Assembly (NCBI GenBank): GCA_930633525.1 | Contig: CAKNFP010000001.1 | Location: 3,409,501 to 3,473,500 of the forward strand | Direction: 5' to 3' | Source of the DNA: Hyphomicrobiales bacterium | GTDB taxonomy: Bacteria > Pseudomonadota > Alphaproteobacteria > Rhizobiales > Beijerinckiaceae | Length of the DNA: 64,000 nt | Part shown: positions 63,912 to 64,000 of the stretch, one piece after another | Position numbering within the stretch: the stretch's first letter is position 1 | Layout: each line of letters begins with the position of its first letter | Translations under genes and position numbers: made by a program | Notes under the pieces: generated by a model | The model's input: only the letters and a program-made list of their open reading frames with translations | Databases searched by the model: none | Told to the model about the DNA's origin: nothing

Positions 63912-64000
63912 CGCATGTCCTCCCTTACGGAAACGTCTCACGGAAACGTGTGAAATCACGCCTTGCGTCGATAGTGCGCCGTCATGACCGGCTTCCACGT

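Overview
The window reads as a chromosomal segment of a high-GC alphaproteobacterium, most likely Hyphomicrobiales (Bosea/Chelatococcus/Methylobacterium-like). This is inferred from gene content: a PhyR-NepR-EcfG general stress response, homospermidine synthase, an alphaproteobacterial ornithine decarboxylase with a long structured leader, a BBP2_2-type porin and a fused indolepyruvate oxidoreductase. I see no rRNA, tRNA, insertion sequence, prophage or CRISPR array. Codon and base use are uniform except for one AT-rich patch near 6.0-6.2 kb. Large open frames antisense to real genes are high-GC shadows and are left out.

Layout. 1-10 kb: truncated lytic transglycosylase, outer-membrane barrel, SPFH protein, ferrochelatase, an atypical HAD-like gene beside the AT-rich patch, and a giant indolepyruvate oxidoreductase. 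10-14 kb: DUF1007/NicO metal-efflux pair, DUF1045 2H phosphoesterase-like protein, amidase, small membrane protein. 14.4-17.7 kb: tandem OpgG/OpgD paralogues; a third lies at 28.6 kb, and no OpgH synthase is present. 17.75-23.2 kb: a zinc island with a Zur-like operator, an uncatalogued 46-residue His-rich membrane microprotein, znuC-znuB-znuA, a G3E GTPase, a WD40 protein and a Cx4C protein. 23.2-28.5 kb: structured repeats, DUF2937, homospermidine synthase, GNAT and ornithine decarboxylase. The decarboxylase leader holds competing 7-mers, a U-tract and a possible leader peptide. 30-46 kb: creatininase-like protein, MarR, DMT exporter, a four-gene carbohydrate ABC transporter, and enzymes typical of sugar-acid catabolism (2-hydroxyacid dehydrogenase, DHRS6-like SDR, PEP-mutase-like protein with two coupled GNATs, IlvD/Edd dehydratase, aminotransferase), with a GntR-type palindrome. 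46.8-51.9 kb: tetR-adaptor-RND efflux operon with a TetR-type palindrome. 52-58.7 kb: the general stress response locus. 58.8-63.9 kb: topA, sulfite oxidase, VOC protein.

The clearest regulatory logic is in the stress locus. Exact GGAAC-N16-CGTT sigma-EcfG promoters precede nepR-ecfG, csbD, phyR and a second nepR. The last two are back to back, with their -35 elements 8 bp apart. A sensor kinase in the locus keeps its phospho-acceptor histidine but has lost recognisable ATP-binding motifs. The most original candidates are the zinc-operon microprotein, the ornithine decarboxylase leader and the stress-response wiring (two NepRs plus an apparent pseudokinase).
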